NCBI RefSeq assembly: GCF_025766255.1
Contig: NW_026516776.1
Span: forward strand, 1 to 64,000
DNA: 64,000 nucleotides
Reading direction: 5' to 3'
From: Zychaea mexicana
Taxonomy: Eukaryota > Mucoromycota > Mucoromycetes > Mucorales > Lichtheimiaceae
Shown: positions 62,201 through 64,000 of the stretch, one piece after another
How the letters are laid out: each line of letters opens with the position of its first letter
Position numbering within the stretch: position 1 is the stretch's first letter
The notes under the pieces: model-generated
What the model was told of the DNA's origin: nothing
The model's input: the letters and a program-made list of their open reading frames with translations, nothing else
Database searches by the model: none
Translations under genes and position numbers: made by a program

Positions 62201-64000
62201 GCAATAAATGCTGTAGTTGCGGTACTGTTGCGATCGGCATAGCAATAATGTGGGGTAAAATGCAAGATGAGATCAAAATGGTGATTGGTATCGTACCAGC
62301 ACGCCGTGCTGTGCCGTGTGTCGCTGCTGTCGTCCATCTTTTGCCATAGTTCTTGAAACTGGGCAATGTAAGACGATGGTGATACATTTCTTCGGCTACC
62401 GTTGTTGCTGTTGATGATGTTGTTATTGCGGGAATGACCATTGGTATCGTTTCCCAAGGATAGGATCGTGTTGAGGTGCTTGTCGGCTTCGGATATAGAT
62501 GTCAAGAGTTGCTTTAACTTGCTGATCTTCAGAATGCCTGCAGACCCAGAAAGGTTGTTGCTAACACCTGCACCATTTGCGCTTGTTCCTGCTCCGCCTG
62601 TAAAGATTCCCATGACTTGAAACCGACGTTGAAACGCGTCCCAATTTCTGAGTAAATGCGAAAACGTGCTATTTGCTCGAATGAGAATCTCGGCCTTTGG
62701 ATTCGTTAGTGATTCGAGTAATCTGCTGAAATCCGCATCGGGTAGATAGGCTGCTGTGGCGTCGTCATGGTCTTCGAAAATTGTGCCAGTGCCAAAATAG
62801 CTGGAGAGAATCAAGTCGTTGTTGGATGATAATACAGCGCGGATACGATACTCAATCGTAATTTGAGGCTGCCATTGAAGCGTCAGAGCAATCACTACTT
62901 GGACTTTCTTGCCTCCTCCTGCTCCTCCGCCTCCTCGCGAAGAACTGCTATTCAACGGAGTCGTAGAACGTCTTTTATCGAGTGTAATTGAAACGAGAGA
63001 GAACCCTTGTCGTGTACGTGCAGCAATGACGTGTGAGAGTTTGCTGGGTAATGCGTACTCTTGATACCGTAGCACCTTTGACTCGGTTACTTCGGGTTCA
63101 GCATTCGGATTCCAAGGAAACCCGTTACGTGATGCTGCTGCTGATGCCATGGCAAGATAATTCCCCTGCTGAGCTTTTTCGGCTGCTGCTGCTACTGCTG
63201 CTGCTCTACTTGTAGCTGTTGAACCAGTCCTAAGAGCAGACTTGTCCAAGAATATCTCGCGTAGCAAAAACTTGCGTTGTGGAAAGCTAAGGTCAGCCAT
63301 GATGCGATCCAGAATGTCCTGCGTGACAATCGGCTTATTGCTGGTGTTGTTATTGGTATAATAAGCGGCGTCCATTCTACCCATACCAAGTAAATCCTCG
63401 ATATGCATGTACTGGCCACCTGTAGCATTTGCCACGAATTTCAGAATATCCGTGTCGGGTATAAAGCCAAAGTTGCAATCCATGAAGGGTCCTGGACTGA
63501 TCTGCACGATGTTGCACGGGATACCGTCGCTTGACAGCTGGCGAATGACAAATTCGTCTTGAATGTTGGATTTGACGACACCATCTGTCATAAGTATCAA
63601 AGAGCGTTGGCCACTGTCGGGTAGTAGACCAAGTGCGAGCAATCCAGCATGGAGTATATACGAAAGGTTGCTGCCTGTTTTCCCAACGCCCCAAACGTCT
63701 TTTTTCGTAGTATTATCGTTGGATCGGTTATGGCGCGTGTTACTGCTGTTGAAAGAACGAGCGGTAGTGTTGGTCGATTTCTGTGTGTTGTTTGCTTGCG
63801 TTTTGGTATTCTTGGTCTTTTTAGTTGCGCCTGATTTGCCATCTTTGTGCGTTTTTTGGTCCTTTTTCCTATTCGTCGTTGTTGTCTTGGCTTGCGTTGT
63901 TGCTGGTTGTGATGGCTGCTGTTCTTGGGTTTTCGTCGTCATCGTTGCTGTTGTCGTTGTTTTATTGATATACGTCGAATTAAACAAACCGCCTTCATGA
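53291..64000 (-). CDS. SZT2-like KICSTOR subunit, 5' end beyond right edge
   Basis: Eight exons in the window (from the edge to 61504; 61414-59805; 59724-59239; 59118-58273; 58222-57283; 57209-56980; 56948-53861; 53761-53291) give 3388 codons plus stop; animal SZT2 has about 3430 aa. Near the left of the protein a von Willebrand A-like segment reads NLSYILHAGLLALGLLP, LILMTDGVV, CNIVQIS and FGFIPDTDILKFVANATGGQY, which aligns block by block with SZT2. SZT2 is the scaffold of KICSTOR, which holds GATOR1 on lysosomes so that amino-acid or glucose shortage switches TORC1 off. Fungus-specific low-complexity inserts (Thr/Lys/Asn, Gln, His) interrupt conserved blocks. The 58222-58273 intron is 50 nt; the intron at 56979-56949 is only 31 nt. 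The start codon is outside the window. Confidence 0.82.

Noticed and set aside
1..64000. CRISPR arrays, operons or prokaryotic mobile islands
   Set aside because: No direct-repeat/spacer pattern and all genes have spliceosomal introns or eukaryotic promoters; the DNA is fungal nuclear sequence.

Overview
The window looks like nuclear DNA from a filamentous early-diverging fungus, most likely Mucoromycota (Mucorales-like). The evidence is many short GT-AG introns (about 50-130 nt), a Rhizomucor-type lipase relic, two P450s resembling the zygomycete CYP509 group, Gln/Ser-rich regulators, and remnants of Helitron, Plavaka-like and PIF/Harbinger elements. No tRNA, rRNA, CRISPR array or prokaryotic operon was seen. 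All gene models below were assembled by hand from splice sites that keep the reading frame.

Left part (1-9 kb): a decayed Helitron helicase (+) and a GC-rich hairpin block are followed by a SWIM zinc-finger protein (-), an unrecognised five-exon gene (-) and a 3-ketoacyl-CoA thiolase (+).

9-19 kb: a 1317-aa Mga2/Spt23-type membrane-tethered transcription factor (-) lies tail-to-tail with the thiolase. About 4 kb further on is a Pho80/PCL-like cyclin (-).

20.7-24.3 kb is a graveyard of broken mobile or repeat-family genes. 25.6-29.9 kb holds a 13-exon sugar transporter (+), which includes a 5-nt microexon, and a convergent OCIA-domain gene (-). A small orphan gene follows at 31.4-31.8 kb, then a broken Harbinger element with both of its genes at 32.9-35.7 kb.

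36-44 kb is gene-poor apart from a lipase pseudogene and an intact acetyl-CoA hydrolase/CoA-transferase (ACH1). 44.4-50 kb carries two tandem P450s with the same eight-exon plan and the same length (523 aa). 50.9-52.2 kb is a secreted pectin methylesterase. 53.3 kb to the right edge is one huge gene (-), the fungal homologue of SZT2, the KICSTOR scaffold that tethers GATOR1 in nutrient-TORC1 signalling; its 5' end lies outside the window.

The intact genes cover acyl-CoA/acetyl-CoA metabolism (thiolase, ACH1), membrane-lipid sensing (Mga2), sugar uptake, pectin attack and nutrient or cell-cycle signalling (SZT2, Pho80-like cyclin). They are separate eukaryotic transcription units, and no operon-like system is evident.
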